Notes: generated from the sequence alone by a model not told the origin. A stretch of 64,000 nucleotides of DNA from Sphingomonas sp. Leaf242 (GCF_001422045.1 NZ_LMLW01000012.1:178856-242855), one strand, 5' to 3'; counted from the first letter of the stretch, positions 27,347-37,066 are shown. Numbers and translations: made by a program.

Positions 27347-27711
27347 GCCCAGCCCCCTGCGTTGTGATCGGCGCCGCTATAGTCCCCGGCCTGCTGCCGA
27401 CGTGCCGCATCGGCGGCGTCCGCCATGCGATCGGCGGACGCGTTGGCGATCCCGATCATCACGGTCAGTTCGTCGGCGATCGCCTTGCCGTCGGACACCG
27501 CGCGCGCGCTGTGCGCGCATTCGCCCAGCGCATCGCGCAGTTCGGACAGAACCATGCGCGCCTGCCCGGTCGAGCGGTCGAGCGCCTCGACCACATCGGC
27601 GATCGCGCCACCGCGCACCGCCTTCAGCGACCGCATCATCCGCACGCTCTGCACCAGCACCGCGGCGCACAGGATGATCGTCGCGATGTTCGCGACCGTC
27701 GAAAAATTCAT
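27343..27711 (-). CDS. DUF6468-type flagellar membrane protein
   Basis: 122 residues with one N-terminal membrane helix (NFSTVANIATIILCAAVLVQSV) and a helical cytoplasmic tail. Small proteins of this form regularly lie between fliM and motE in alphaproteobacterial flagellar loci (DUF6468 family), with no known function. Both ends overlap the neighbours as ATGA, indicating tight coupling to fliM and motE. The family name is from memory of gene order and topology. Confidence 0.72.
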   Translation of the reverse strand: MNFSTVANIATIILCAAVLVQSVRMMRSLKAVRGGAIADVVEALDRSTGQARMVLSELRDALGECAHSARAVSDGKAIADELTVMIGIANASADRMADAADAARRQQAGDYSGADHNAGGWA

Positions 27712-28730
27712 GCGCCTGCTCCCCTGACGATATCGGTCGCGAGACGGACCGCGATATTGTTGCGACGTTGGCCGATCTGCGCGCTGCCGAGCGAAACCCC
27801 GCCGACCTGGATCCCGAGCAGATCGTCGGGCCGCGTGCCGAGCGCGATCGTCCGGCCGACTTGCAGCGACCGGACATCGCCCAGGCTCATCGTCGCCTCG
27901 CCGAGCACCACGTCGACCGCGACCTCGGTCTTGCGCAGTTCGGCGGCCATGTGCGCGCCCCAGACGTTTTCCGGGCCATCGGTATCGCCCATGAAGCGCT
28001 GGCCGAACCGGTAGCGGACCGACTCGATCGTTGCATACGGCAGCAGCACGCTGAAACAGCCGCCGCGGCCGTCCATGTCGACCCGCAGCGTGGCGGCGGT
28101 ACAGATGTTGGTCGGCCCGGCGATCGAGGCGAAGCGCGGGCTGGTCTCGATCCGCTCGAGCTTCATCGTCGTCGCGACGATCGGTTGCAGCGCCGCACTG
28201 AGATCGGCGAGCGCGAGTTCGAGCATCCGCGACACCAGCCCGACTTCGATTCCCGTGAACGCGCGCCCGTCGATCATCGATCGGTTGCCGCTCTGGCGTC
28301 CGCCGAGCAGCGCATCGACCACCGAATAGATCAGGCTTGGCTCGACCGTGATGAGGCCGTAGTTGCGCCACTCCTCGACGCGGAACACGCCGATCATCGC
28401 TGGCAGCGCAAGCCGGTTGACGAAATCGCCGAACCGGATCGAGCTCATGTCCTCAAGGCTGACGTCGATCGCGTCCGAGGTCAGGTTGCGCATCGACGTC
28501 GCGAAGGTACGGACCAGCCGGTCGTACACGACCTCCAGCATCGGCAGCCGTTCATAGCTGATGACGTCGGATTCGATGACCGCCTTGAGGCCGCTGCGGG
28601 GTTTCTCGGGGCCGCCGGACGTGCCGAACAGCGCGTCGATGCCGGCCTGGTCGAACGCCGCGCCGCCAAGCTCCGCGGTCGGCGGATCGGGCAGCGAAAA
28701 GTCTTCGAGGTCTTCGAAATCGTCGCTCAT
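27708..28730 (-). CDS. fliM: Flagellar motor switch protein FliM
   Basis: 340 residues. The N-terminal region contains AFDQAGIDALFG, equivalent to the usual SQDEIDALL. The middle CheC-like domain has VVYDRLVRTFATSMRNL and MLELALADLSAAL, and the C-terminal SpoA domain has VDVVLGEATMSLGDVRSLQVG. It forms the C-ring with FliG and FliN and binds CheY-P. Its start overlaps the fliL stop, and its stop overlaps the next ATG. Confidence 0.95.
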   Translation of the reverse strand: MSDDFEDLEDFSLPDPPTAELGGAAFDQAGIDALFGTSGGPEKPRSGLKAVIESDVISYERLPMLEVVYDRLVRTFATSMRNLTSDAIDVSLEDMSSIRFGDFVNRLALPAMIGVFRVEEWRNYGLITVEPSLIYSVVDALLGGRQSGNRSMIDGRAFTGIEVGLVSRMLELALADLSAALQPIVATTMKLERIETSPRFASIAGPTNICTAATLRVDMDGRGGCFSVLLPYATIESVRYRFGQRFMGDTDGPENVWGAHMAAELRKTEVAVDVVLGEATMSLGDVRSLQVGRTIALGTRPDDLLGIQVGGVSLGSAQIGQRRNNIAVRLATDIVRGAGA

Positions 28731-29299
28731 TGCTGCACCAGATCCTGCACGAGGACGTCCTTCACCTTGTCTGCGCCGATCGTCGTGCGCGCACGGATCA
28801 GCAATTCTTCCTTGATCCGGAACACCGCCGCGGACCCGGACAGGTCCTCGGGGCGCAGTTCGCGCAAAAACGGCTGATACGCGTCGAGCAGCACCGGCAG
28901 GTCGGCCTTCAGCGCCTCGACGTTCGATTTCGCACCGGGGACGAGCATGACGTGGACCTTGAGGAAATGCGGAGCACCGTCGGCCGAGCGCAAATTGACC
29001 AGCATCGGCGGGACATCGAGCGGCGCTGCCGCCTCATGCCCGGCGCCTTCGCCCGAACCCTCGCTGTCGGCAGTTTCGGTCTCGGCTGCCGCGCCATCAT
29101 GCGCCGCCGCCGGCTTGCCGCCGAGCATCATATAGCCCGCGCCGCCACCGCCGAGCAGCAGCACGCCGCCGACCGCTGCGAGCACGATCATCTTCTTCTT
29201 GCCGCGCTTGGGTTTGGTTGCCGCGGCGACGGCGTCACCCTCCCCCGCATTGCCATCGGTGTCGTCACCGATGTCCTGCGCCGTTTCCTTAGTCGCCAC
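28727..29299 (-). CDS. fliL: Flagellar basal body-associated protein FliL
   Basis: 190 residues. A charged N-terminus, one membrane helix (KKKMIVLAAVGGVLLLGGGGAGYMML, about 20 hydrophobic residues) and a periplasmic FliL domain ending in ADKVKDVLVQDLVQQ are visible. It supports stator function at high load. I chose the GTG at 29299 because AAGGGG lies 9 bp upstream; the frame extends to 29659 without a credible start. First gene of fliL-fliM-DUF6468-motE. Confidence 0.88.
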   Translation of the reverse strand: MATKETAQDIGDDTDGNAGEGDAVAAATKPKRGKKKMIVLAAVGGVLLLGGGGAGYMMLGGKPAAAHDGAAAETETADSEGSGEGAGHEAAAPLDVPPMLVNLRSADGAPHFLKVHVMLVPGAKSNVEALKADLPVLLDAYQPFLRELRPEDLSGSAAVFRIKEELLIRARTTIGADKVKDVLVQDLVQQ

Positions 29300-29378
29300 G
29301 ATCGTCGTCCCCTTGGTCCCGGCGCTGCCGGTGCTCGCGATTTCGAGGGGAAGCGCCAACCGGCACCCCTCGTACCAA

Positions 29379-29389
29379 CCTATTATAGG
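29379..29389. promoter_or_regulatory. Near-palindromic CCTATTATAGG shared by fliL and flgF operons
   Basis: The element reads CCTATAATAGG toward fliL and CCTATTATAGG toward flgF. Its near-palindrome can supply a -10-like hexamer in both directions. The fliL GTG is 80 bp away and the flgF ATG 64 bp away. The same 11-mer occurs between flaEY and fliG. Confidence 0.55.
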
Positions 29390-29399
29390 AGAGACGGCA

Positions 29400-29412
29400 G
29401 GCAGAATTTGCC
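29400..29412. promoter_or_regulatory. Candidate operator GGCA-N5-TGCC (fliL/flgF)
   Basis: GGCAGAATTTGCC is a perfect GGCA-N5-TGCC palindrome centred 19 bp upstream of the fliL -10-like element. It lies within the start of the flgF leader, so it could activate one direction and repress the other. It resembles FlbD ftr sites. Confidence 0.5.
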
Positions 29413-29452
29413 TACCGGCGCCGATAATGCGGAAAATTTGGACCAGGCCCCG

Positions 29453-30196
29453 ATGGACATCTCCTCCTTTATATTGCTGAGCCAGGAGCAGGCGCTGCGT
29501 CGCCGCCTGGACGTCGCCGCCAACAACATGGCGAACATGAGCACCGCCGGCTTCAAGCGCGAACGCCCGGTGTTCCGCGAATTCGTCGAGCAGCAGAAGG
29601 AGAGCACGCCCGACATCACGCGGACGACCTCGTTCGTGCTCGACATGGGCGCGATGCACGACACCAGCGCCGGCGCGTTCCAGTCGACCGGCAACCCGCT
29701 CGACCTGATGATCGACGGCCCCGGCTATCTCTCGGTCGAGGCCCCCGACGGCGGCACCGCCTTCACGCGCGCGGGCTTCGTCAAGGTCAACGAGGCCGGC
29801 GAGCTGACCAATGCGGGCGGCCAGCGTATTCTCGGCGAGGGCGGCAAGCCGATCGCGGTCACGCCCGAGGATCTGCCGACGCTCTCGATCGGCAACGATG
29901 GCTCGGTCATGGGCAAGGCCGGCCCGGTCGGCCGGATCGCGGTGACCGTGTTCGACGACGAACGCGGCGTCACCCCGCGCGGCGACGGCCTGATGACCGC
30001 CACCGGGGGTCGCGAACTGGCCGCCAACGAAACCAAGCTGCGGACCGGCGGTATCGAGGGATCGAACGTCGAGCCGATCGTCGAGACCACCTCGATGGTC
30101 GACATCCTGCGCGCCTACCAGACCAGCATGAAGATCTCGCAGGACATGGACGACATGCGCAAACGCGCGATCGACCGCCTGTCGAAGCTTGGCTGA
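29453..30196 (+). CDS. flgF: Flagellar proximal rod protein FlgF
   Basis: 247 residues. It has the rod/hook N-terminal motif RRRLDVAANNMANMSTAGFKRE and the C-terminal helix SMVDILRAYQTSMKISQDMDD. Its length suits FlgF, and flgG follows 42 bp downstream. It is a component of the axial rod exported by the flagellar type III apparatus. The ribosome site before its ATG is weak. Confidence 0.93.
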   Translation: MDISSFILLSQEQALRRRLDVAANNMANMSTAGFKRERPVFREFVEQQKESTPDITRTTSFVLDMGAMHDTSAGAFQSTGNPLDLMIDGPGYLSVEAPDGGTAFTRAGFVKVNEAGELTNAGGQRILGEGGKPIAVTPEDLPTLSIGNDGSVMGKAGPVGRIAVTVFDDERGVTPRGDGLMTATGGRELAANETKLRTGGIEGSNVEPIVETTSMVDILRAYQTSMKISQDMDDMRKRAIDRLSKLG

Positions 30197-30238
30197 CCTT
30201 CCCCTTAATCAACGCCAATTTCAGCAAAGGACCACGCG

Positions 30239-31023
<785 letters not shown>

Positions 31024-31027
<4 letters not shown>

Positions 31028-31488
31028 TCGCTATGCGCTTCCGCACCGCGACGATCGTCGCGCTCGCCGGCTTCGGCCTCGCGGTTCCGGTCATGGCCGC
31101 GGCCGAGCCGGTCGCGACCTCGGTCCTGTCGCACGCCGTCGCGCGCGGCGACATCCTCGCCGCCACCGACTTCGAGGCGCAGCCCCGCCCCCCCGGCTAC
31201 GCGATCGGTGCGATCGCACCCGATGTCGCCGCTGGCCGCGAGGCTGCGCGGAACCTGGTTGCCGGCGCGGTAGTGCGCGCGGGCGACGTGGTCGCGCCGC
31301 GGCTCGTCCGACGCGGCGATCCGGTGACGATCAACCTGCGCAGTCGCGGGCTCGTCATCGCGACCACCGGCCGCGCGCTGTCGGCCGGCGGGATGGGCGA
31401 TCTCGTCCGCGTCGTCGCGCAATCGACCAACCGCACGTTCGACGCCACCGTCGAGGGCTCCGGGGCCGTGCACGTCCCCCTGCCCTGA
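31024..31488 (+). CDS. flgA: P-ring assembly chaperone FlgA
   Basis: 154 residues with a signal peptide (TATIVALAGFGLAVPVMAAA) and a C-terminal SAF-like domain with AARNLVAGAVVRAGDVVAPRLV and DPVTINLRSRGLVIATTGRAL. It is a periplasmic chaperone for FlgI. Shorter than enterobacterial FlgA, as is common in alphaproteobacteria. Its client gene flgI is not in the window. Confidence 0.9.
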
Positions 31489-31555
31489 TCGGCGGCCCTG
31501 ATCGGTTGCCCTGATCCGCTCTCCTTTCCTGCCGAGCTTTCTTCCGGAGACCTCC

Positions 31556-32338
31556 ATGTTTTCCCCTATTCTGAAACCCGTGCTGACGCTTGCCGGGCTG
31601 ACGCTCGCGGTCACGACGCTGTCCGGTTGCGGCGCGGTCGGACGCCTCAAGGAAGTCGGCAAGGCGCCGACCTTTACCGAGGCGCTGCCGGTCGACAGTC
31701 CGCCGATCGAGGATTCGCTCGGCCGCTCGACGCCGCGCATGATCGGCGGACGGACGGCAGCGGCGGCGACTTCCGCCCCCAACGCCTCGCTGTTCCGCGC
31801 CGGCGCGGGCGCGTTCCTCGGCGATCAGCGCGCCTCGCGCGCCGGCGATATCCTGACGGTACGGATCAACGTCGCCGACAAGGCGGTGGTCGGCAACACC
31901 ACCGCGCGCAGCCAGGGCGGGTCCGAATCCGCCGGCCTGTCGGCGTTGCTCGGGCTTCAGGCTCCGCTCGCGAAAATCCTGCCGGGGTCGGTCGATCCGG
32001 CCAAGCTGGTGGCGGGCGATTCCGCGTCGAAGTTCAACGGCAGCGGCAACATCAGCCGCAGCGAGACGATCAACATGACGATGTCGGCGATGGTCACCGA
32101 TGTGCTGCCCAACGGCAATCTGGTGATCCGCGGCCGACAGCAGATCCGCGTGAACTACGAACTGCGCGAACTGATCGTGACGGGCATCGTGCGTCCGCAG
32201 GATATCGCCCGCGACGACAGTATTCGCCATACCCAGATCGCCGAGGCCCAGATCAGCTATGGCGGCCGTGGCCAGCTCAGCAGTGCGCAGCAGGCCCGCT
32301 GGGGCCAGCAGATCTACGACGCGCTGTTCCCGTTCTGA
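31556..32338 (+). CDS. flgH: Flagellar L-ring lipoprotein FlgH
   Basis: 260 residues. The signal ends in a lipobox (LSGCGAVG). The body has the FlgH signatures ASLFRAGAGAFLGDQRASRAGDILTV-type opening (residues 78–103), LPNGNLVIRGRQQIRVNYE, and IVRPQDIARDDSIRHTQIAEA. It forms the outer membrane bushing. A GGAG site precedes the ATG. flgI, which normally follows, is absent here; flagellin comes next. Confidence 0.95.
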   Translation: MFSPILKPVLTLAGLTLAVTTLSGCGAVGRLKEVGKAPTFTEALPVDSPPIEDSLGRSTPRMIGGRTAAAATSAPNASLFRAGAGAFLGDQRASRAGDILTVRINVADKAVVGNTTARSQGGSESAGLSALLGLQAPLAKILPGSVDPAKLVAGDSASKFNGSGNISRSETINMTMSAMVTDVLPNGNLVIRGRQQIRVNYELRELIVTGIVRPQDIARDDSIRHTQIAEAQISYGGRGQLSSAQQARWGQQIYDALFPF

Positions 32339-32508
32339 ACCCCCGCGGTGGCTAACCTTTCGTTAACCACCAAATTTCCGACAAGCCCGACCGAACTCCC
32401 GAATTTCTTCCCAGAATAAAGAACCGGCCTCGCACCGAGGCTGTCGAGGATCGGCGAACCGGTCCACGTCGGCAGAAGCCAGCGTATTTATTCCAGAAGG
32501 AAATCATC
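32339..32508 (+). promoter_or_regulatory. Flagellin upstream region and long leader
   Basis: The 170-bp gap before flagellin contains no CCTATAA element, unlike the other flagellar units. A possible sigma-28-like pair is TAAAG at about 32416 with CCGAGG downstream, and a second candidate is TTCCGACAAG near 32377; both are weak. The region near the start codon could be the mRNA leader on which FlbT and FlaF act. Confidence 0.3.
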
Positions 32509-33390
32509 ATGGCATTGTCCGTCAACACCAACTCTGGCGCAATGGCAGCCCTCCAGGCTCTCAACGCGACCAGCAAGGGTCTCGCCACCGTTCAGAACCG
32601 CATCAACAGCGGCCTGAACGTCAGCTCGACCAAGGACGATTCGGCAGCTTTCACCATCGCACAGGGCCTTCGTGGCGATCTGGGCGGTCTGAAGGCGGTC
32701 AGCTCGTCGCTCAGCCGGGCGAAGAGCGTTACCGACGTGGCTGTCGCAGGGGCGGAGCAGATCTCGGACGTGGTCAACCAAATGAAGACGCTTGCCAAGC
32801 AGGCGTCGGATGACGGCATCTCGACCGATACGCGCTCTGCTTACAACAAGGACTTCAAGGCCCTTCGCGATCAGATCACCACGATCGTCAACTCGTCCGA
32901 GTTCAACGGCACCAACCTGCTGAAGAGCAGCGGTGGCGCAGTCAGCGCACTTCAGTCGCTGTCGAATACCGCAACGGGCAGCGGCACGTCGTACACCCCC
33001 GACACGTTGTCGATTGCCAACCAGGGTCTGGATCTGGCGACGACCGAGACTCAGTCGACCGGCGCCGGTACCGGCACCCTCGGCCAGAACTCGGAGCTGA
33101 CCGATTCGGCAACGTCCAAGAAGATGGTCGATACCCTCGATACACTGAGCAAGTCGCTTAACGGCAAGCTCAGCGATCTGGGTTCGGCATCGCGCAAGAT
33201 CGACGCCCAGACGACGTTCACCAGCAAGCTGTCGGACACCATCGAAAGCGGCATCGGCAATCTCGTCGATGCGGATCTGGCCAAGGAATCGGCGAAGCTT
33301 CAGGCATTGCAGGTCAAGCAGCAGCTTGGCGTGCAGGCTCTGTCGATCGCCAACCAGGCGCCGCAGACCATCACGTCGCTCTTCCGGTAA
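32509..33390 (+). CDS. fliC: Flagellin
   Basis: 293 residues. The conserved N-terminal coiled-coil domain (ALSVNTNSGAMAALQALNAT, LNVSSTKDDSAAFTIAQGLR) and C-terminal domain (KLQALQVKQQLGVQALSIAN, ending ITSLFR) enclose a short variable region rich in Ser and Thr. It is the filament subunit. AAGGAA precedes the ATG. The gene is monocistronic, followed by a strong terminator. It is the only flagellin in the window. Confidence 0.96.
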   Translation: MALSVNTNSGAMAALQALNATSKGLATVQNRINSGLNVSSTKDDSAAFTIAQGLRGDLGGLKAVSSSLSRAKSVTDVAVAGAEQISDVVNQMKTLAKQASDDGISTDTRSAYNKDFKALRDQITTIVNSSEFNGTNLLKSSGGAVSALQSLSNTATGSGTSYTPDTLSIANQGLDLATTETQSTGAGTGTLGQNSELTDSATSKKMVDTLDTLSKSLNGKLSDLGSASRKIDAQTTFTSKLSDTIESGIGNLVDADLAKESAKLQALQVKQQLGVQALSIANQAPQTITSLFR

Positions 33391-33442
33391 AACGGGAGCG
33401 GGCGCCTCGTCGGCACCCCCAAACCGTCGGCGGGCTACCGGG

Positions 33443-33477
33443 AACCGGGATCGGCGAAAGTCGGTCCCGGTTTTTTT
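33443..33477 (+). terminator. Rho-independent terminator of flagellin
   Basis: AACCGGGATCG pairs with CGGTCCCGGTT (one G·U), followed by seven T residues. Confidence 0.9.
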
Positions 33478-33599
33478 CGTAACGTTTCATTGTGTTACCC
33501 GAACGTCACAACCCGACATTAAAATCGTATTACGTATAACTACCTAATTTCCGTCGAACCCATTTTGCCCCATATCTCGAACAACATCGAGTATTTCTA

Positions 33600-34064
33600 G
33601 TGACATACGCGTACAAGCAAGGGTTCAAACGTGACGGTACAATACAGGCATCCGGCTTACGGATCGGATCGATCGTGAGCAACGCGCTATATGAGCTGCG
33701 GTGCCAGCTGAACATCGACGACGCGTCGGCGCTGTGGGACTCCGCGGCGACCAAGGCGATGACCTATCCGGACATGACGCCCGAGACCGTCGTCGAGATG
33801 ATCGGCCCGCGCGAGGATCCCGAAATCGCGGAGTGCCTGCTGCTCCTGCTGCAACCATCGGTGGCGGGATGCGAACTCGTCACGCTGAGCTGCGACTCGG
33901 TTGGCGCCGCAATTTCCGTACCGGCAATTTCCGTACCGACCGCCGAGATCAAACCGCGGGCCGCCACCGTGGCGATCGGCGCCGTCCGGCCGCCGCCGTT
34001 CCTGCGTACCTGGAATACACGGGTCGCAGCGGAGCTTTCCCGCGCCGTCCGTATCGCCGAGTAA
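33600..34064 (+). CDS. Uncharacterised protein in the flagellar cluster
   Basis: 154 residues if read from the GTG at 33600; a GTG at 33675 is an alternative. The body is helical with an acidic stretch (DMTPETVVEMIGPREDPEIAECLLLLLQ) and ends in a proline-containing tail. I recognise no domain. The upstream ~130 bp is unusually AT-rich for this window. It converges on the FliL-like gene at 34.1 kb. The high GC at third positions supports coding, but start and function are open. Confidence 0.5.
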   Translation: MTYAYKQGFKRDGTIQASGLRIGSIVSNALYELRCQLNIDDASALWDSAATKAMTYPDMTPETVVEMIGPREDPEIAECLLLLLQPSVAGCELVTLSCDSVGAAISVPAISVPTAEIKPRAATVAIGAVRPPPFLRTWNTRVAAELSRAVRIAE

Positions 34065-34141
34065 CCCGGCCCCCGGCCCCCGGCCTCGGCTCGGGCCCCG
34101 GCTTAGACCCCAATTTCGACCGCCCGCCTACGCCGAACGGC

Positions 34142-34555
34142 TCAGGCGGGGCGGGCCGATACTTCGACCACCAGCACGCTTGCGACATCGGGGTTCCGCC
34201 CGCGCAGCACACGCGTCATGTCCTGCGCCAATCGCGCGACATCGACCGGCTTGTAGGGCGAGGCGCGAAGCCGCGCGAACTCGCTCGCCGACGCCAGCGC
34301 GCTCTCGCGAAGGCTCGGAATCGCGGCCTTGAGGCGCGCCGCTGCCGTGACGTCCGCCGCCCTCAGCACGATCTTGATCTTGAGCCGGCCATCCGCGCGA
34401 TCGCCGTCGATGATCGGCACGACCAGCTCGGGCATCGCCACGAACGTCGCATCCATCGCCGGCTGCGACTCGCCTTCCGACGCCGACGCGCCGGTTGCCG
34501 CGACGATCGCCACGGCGGCCGCAGCGATGTGCAGAAGGGAACGGAACGCAGCCAT
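34142..34555 (-). CDS. Secreted FliL-like protein
   Basis: 137 residues. The signal peptide (LLHIAAAAVAIVAATGASAS) is followed by FVAMPELVVPIIDGDRADGR and KIKIVLRAADVTAAARLKAA, then a C-terminal NPDVASVLVVEVSARP. The order of beta and helix elements resembles the FliL periplasmic domain, but the membrane anchor is replaced by a cleavable signal. I chose the ATG at 34555, preceded by AGGA; the frame extends to 34594 without a ribosome site. It is divergent from the 34.7-kb operon. Confidence 0.65.
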   Translation of the reverse strand: MAAFRSLLHIAAAAVAIVAATGASASEGESQPAMDATFVAMPELVVPIIDGDRADGRLKIKIVLRAADVTAAARLKAAIPSLRESALASASEFARLRASPYKPVDVARLAQDMTRVLRGRNPDVASVLVVEVSARPA

Positions 34556-34632
34556 CGAAATTCCTACTCGCAACGCATAGCCCGCCAACAGCATGTTTCG
34601 CGCGGGACGACGCCCCTCGGTAGCTCCGACAT

Positions 34633-34640
34633 CCTATAAT
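34633..34640 (+). promoter_or_regulatory. CCTATAAT promoter element
   Basis: An exact CCTATAAT lies 27 bp upstream of the 86-residue membrane protein ATG, in an otherwise GC-rich gap. Confidence 0.5.
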
Positions 34641-34667
34641 TGGATGAAGATAAGGGACGTTTACGCC

Positions 34668-34928
34668 ATGAGCCAAGATCAGAAACCCGGGAAGGTCCGA
34701 CTGCTCGACGCCAGCGGCGAGCAGTCCCGGCGTCGCGGCGACACGCCGCCGATCGTCATCGACGGCACCGCAGCAGGATCAGTCGCCGCGTCGCCGGCCC
34801 CGGTGCCCGTCGCGACATCCGGCGCGCTGTCGTCGGCGATGTCCAGCCGTGCCGGCATGATCCTGGCGCTGTTGTTCGTGCTGGGATGTGGTGCCGGTGG
34901 TGCGGCCGTCGCGGTGTTCTTCGCGTGA
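34668..34928 (+). CDS. Small single-pass membrane protein of flagellar cluster
   Basis: 86 residues. A charged cytoplasmic N-terminus (KPGKVRLLDASGEQSRRRGD) and a Pro/Ala/Ser linker precede one C-terminal membrane helix (AGMILALLFVLGCGAGGAAV). The ATG at 34668 follows an AAGGGA site. Its stop overlaps the GTG of the next gene, so the two proteins are made together. No family recognised; a tail-anchored motor or basal-body accessory is possible. Confidence 0.65.
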   Translation: MSQDQKPGKVRLLDASGEQSRRRGDTPPIVIDGTAAGSVAASPAPVPVATSGALSSAMSSRAGMILALLFVLGCGAGGAAVAVFFA

Positions 34929-36703
34929 TCGGTCTCCTGATCGGAGCCGCCGCGCTCGTCAGCGCGCCTCCCAGAACGACTCTCGCCCCCGCACGTTTGC
35001 CTGGTTTCGCAGCAGCGCTAGCCGAGCGGCCCTTGCCGGCAGGCGCCGCCGCCTGGTCGGCCAAGGGCGACGATGCCACCTGGGCTTCGCTCGCCGCGGC
35101 GACGCCCGCCACGCGGCAGTCGCTGCGATGGGACTATGCGACCAGCCTGATCGCGCGCGGCTTGGCAGCGGAGGCGATCGGCGTGCTCGACGTGATGCGC
35201 GCCGACGATCCCGATCTGGCGCTCGTCCCCGCGTGGATGCGCGCGCGCGGCGTTGCAGCCGCGATGGCGCGGCACACCAGCGAAGCCCTGACGATGCTCG
35301 GCGACGACACGCTGCTCGGCGATTCGGAAGCCTGTCTCTGGCGGATGCGGACGCTCGCGGACTCGTATCGCGCAGCTGAGGCGCTTGGCCAGTTGCGCTG
35401 CGCCATGCCCGCGCTCACGGGCCGGACGTCGGCTGCCCGCCGCCCGTTCGTCATCGCCGCGGGGAGTGCGGCGCTGGACCTGGGCCGCGCCTCACCCGCA
35501 ATGGCGTGGCTGAACGCGGTGCCCGACGACGATCCCGCCGCCAATCTGCTCCGCGGCAAGGCCTATGCGCTGCTCGGCCAGATGCAGCCGGCGCGACTTC
35601 GTCTCGACCGCGTCATTCTGAGCGGCGATGACGTCGAGCAGGCCGATGCCCGGCTGGCGACGATCGAGAACGGCGTCGCGTCGCACACGCTGCCGGTCGG
35701 CGAAGCGACCCGCCAGCTCGAGATGCTGCTGTTCACCTGGCGCGGCGACCGGATCGAACGCCGCGCGCTCGAGCTGTCGGTCCGCCTCGCGACCGCCACG
35801 CACGATACCGGTCGCATGCTCGCGAGCGGCGCGACGCTGTTCCGCTATTTCGATCTCGGCGCGGCCTCCGGCCCGCTCGTCGCGCAGCTCCAGACGCAGC
35901 TGGCGCAGGCGCTCGCGCCCGGCTCGGCGCTGTCGCTGGTCCAGGCCGCCGGGATGTTCTGGGACTATCGCGACATCGCGCCCGCCGGCCCGGTCGGCAA
36001 CCAGCTCGTCGAAAACCTCGTGAACAGGCTGCAGGCCGCGGGGCTTTACGGTCGCGCCGCCGATCTGCTCGACCACCGCCTCGACACGCAGGCCAGCGAC
36101 GTCGAGCGCGGTCCGCTGACCGTCCGCATCGCGAGCCTGCAGATCCTCGCCGGCACACCCGACGCCGCGATCCGCACGCTGCGCGGTACCGACATCCTCG
36201 CCTATCCGCCCGATACCCTGGCCGACCGACGCCGGGTCGAAGCCGCCGCGCTGCAACTGCTCGGCAAATCCGCCGAGGCGCTGGCGACTGTCGAGGATGT
36301 GCCGGGCGGCGGTGCGCTGACCGCCGAGCTATATTGGCGCGCGCACGACTGGGCGCGTCTTGCCGCGGTCGGCGAGCAGGCCTTGCCGAAATCGCTGCCC
36401 GGTGCCGGTCGTAGCGCGTTGAGCGAAGTCGGTCAGGCGATCGTCCTGCGCCAGGCGATCGCGCTCGCGATGCTCGGCCGCGAATCCGAACTCGCCGCGC
36501 TGCGCAGCCGGTATGGCCGCGCGTTCGAAACGCTGCCGACCGGCTCGGCGTTCGCGACGCTGACCGCGCAGTCGGGCTCGATCGATCCGGCGACGCTCAG
36601 CAACGCGATGGCCGCCCTCCCAGCCGCCAGCCCCGCCGGCGCATTCGGCGACCTGCTCGATCAAGGCAGCGCGGCGATGAGCCATCCGACGAAGGCGGGC
36701 TGA
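34925..36703 (+). CDS. 592-residue TPR-like helical repeat protein
   Basis: Starts at a GTG overlapping the previous stop (GTGA). It has a hydrophobic N-terminus (LLIGAAALVSA), probably a signal or anchor. The rest is Ala/Leu-rich paired helices such as YATSLIARGLAAEAIGVLDV and NLLRGKAYALLGQMQPARLR, consistent with TPR-type repeats throughout. No enzymatic motif is seen. Long TPR proteins recur in alphaproteobacterial flagellar clusters without known function; a periplasmic scaffold is possible. It shares a CCTATAAT promoter element with the small membrane protein upstream. Confidence 0.72.
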   Translation: MIGLLIGAAALVSAPPRTTLAPARLPGFAAALAERPLPAGAAAWSAKGDDATWASLAAATPATRQSLRWDYATSLIARGLAAEAIGVLDVMRADDPDLALVPAWMRARGVAAAMARHTSEALTMLGDDTLLGDSEACLWRMRTLADSYRAAEALGQLRCAMPALTGRTSAARRPFVIAAGSAALDLGRASPAMAWLNAVPDDDPAANLLRGKAYALLGQMQPARLRLDRVILSGDDVEQADARLATIENGVASHTLPVGEATRQLEMLLFTWRGDRIERRALELSVRLATATHDTGRMLASGATLFRYFDLGAASGPLVAQLQTQLAQALAPGSALSLVQAAGMFWDYRDIAPAGPVGNQLVENLVNRLQAAGLYGRAADLLDHRLDTQASDVERGPLTVRIASLQILAGTPDAAIRTLRGTDILAYPPDTLADRRRVEAAALQLLGKSAEALATVEDVPGGGALTAELYWRAHDWARLAAVGEQALPKSLPGAGRSALSEVGQAIVLRQAIALAMLGRESELAALRSRYGRAFETLPTGSAFATLTAQSGSIDPATLSNAMAALPAASPAGAFGDLLDQGSAAMSHPTKAG

Positions 36704-36850
36704 TACGGAAGGCCCGTTAAAGCGGAACCCGGCCGCCACGTCATACCAAGACGGATCGATATTTAGCGTGTGAGGGCGCATGCCGGCCGTGAAATCATTC
36801 CGTCACCCCGGACTGGTTCTGCGCTTATCCCCATCCGACGTGTGACCATC

Positions 36851-36944
36851 GTCATCCCCGCGGAGGCGGGGATCCATATGCTCGGGCGTCGGCGATTTCA
36901 TCGCGAGGTTTGCCGGTATGGGTTCCCACCTGCGCGGGAATGAC
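36851..36944 (+). repeat. 94-bp palindromic intergenic repeat, copy 1
   Basis: Begins GTCATCCCCGCGGAGGCGGG and ends GGTTCCCACCTGCGCGGGAA plus TGAC. The ends are near-complementary, with a less conserved centre. Copies 2 and 3 lie at 48182–48275 and 53610–53703 and have the same length. Confidence 0.85.
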
Positions 36945-37045
36945 GGCTATCTGCTTCAGAGTATCATCACCGACTGGTTTCGCAGCTCACCGTTCCGCAA
37001 CCTCCAGCCTATCGAGGATGCCGTACCCTAGATGCTGGAACCAGG

Positions 37046-37066
37046 CTCTCCTGAGCAAAGCCGAAG
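37046..37066 (+). repeat. Short repeat CTCTCCTGAGC…GCCGAAG, copy 1
   Basis: This 21-bp core differs at two positions from the copy at 48380–48400. Both copies lie next to a 94-bp palindrome, suggesting they are pieces of a larger degraded element. Confidence 0.55.
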
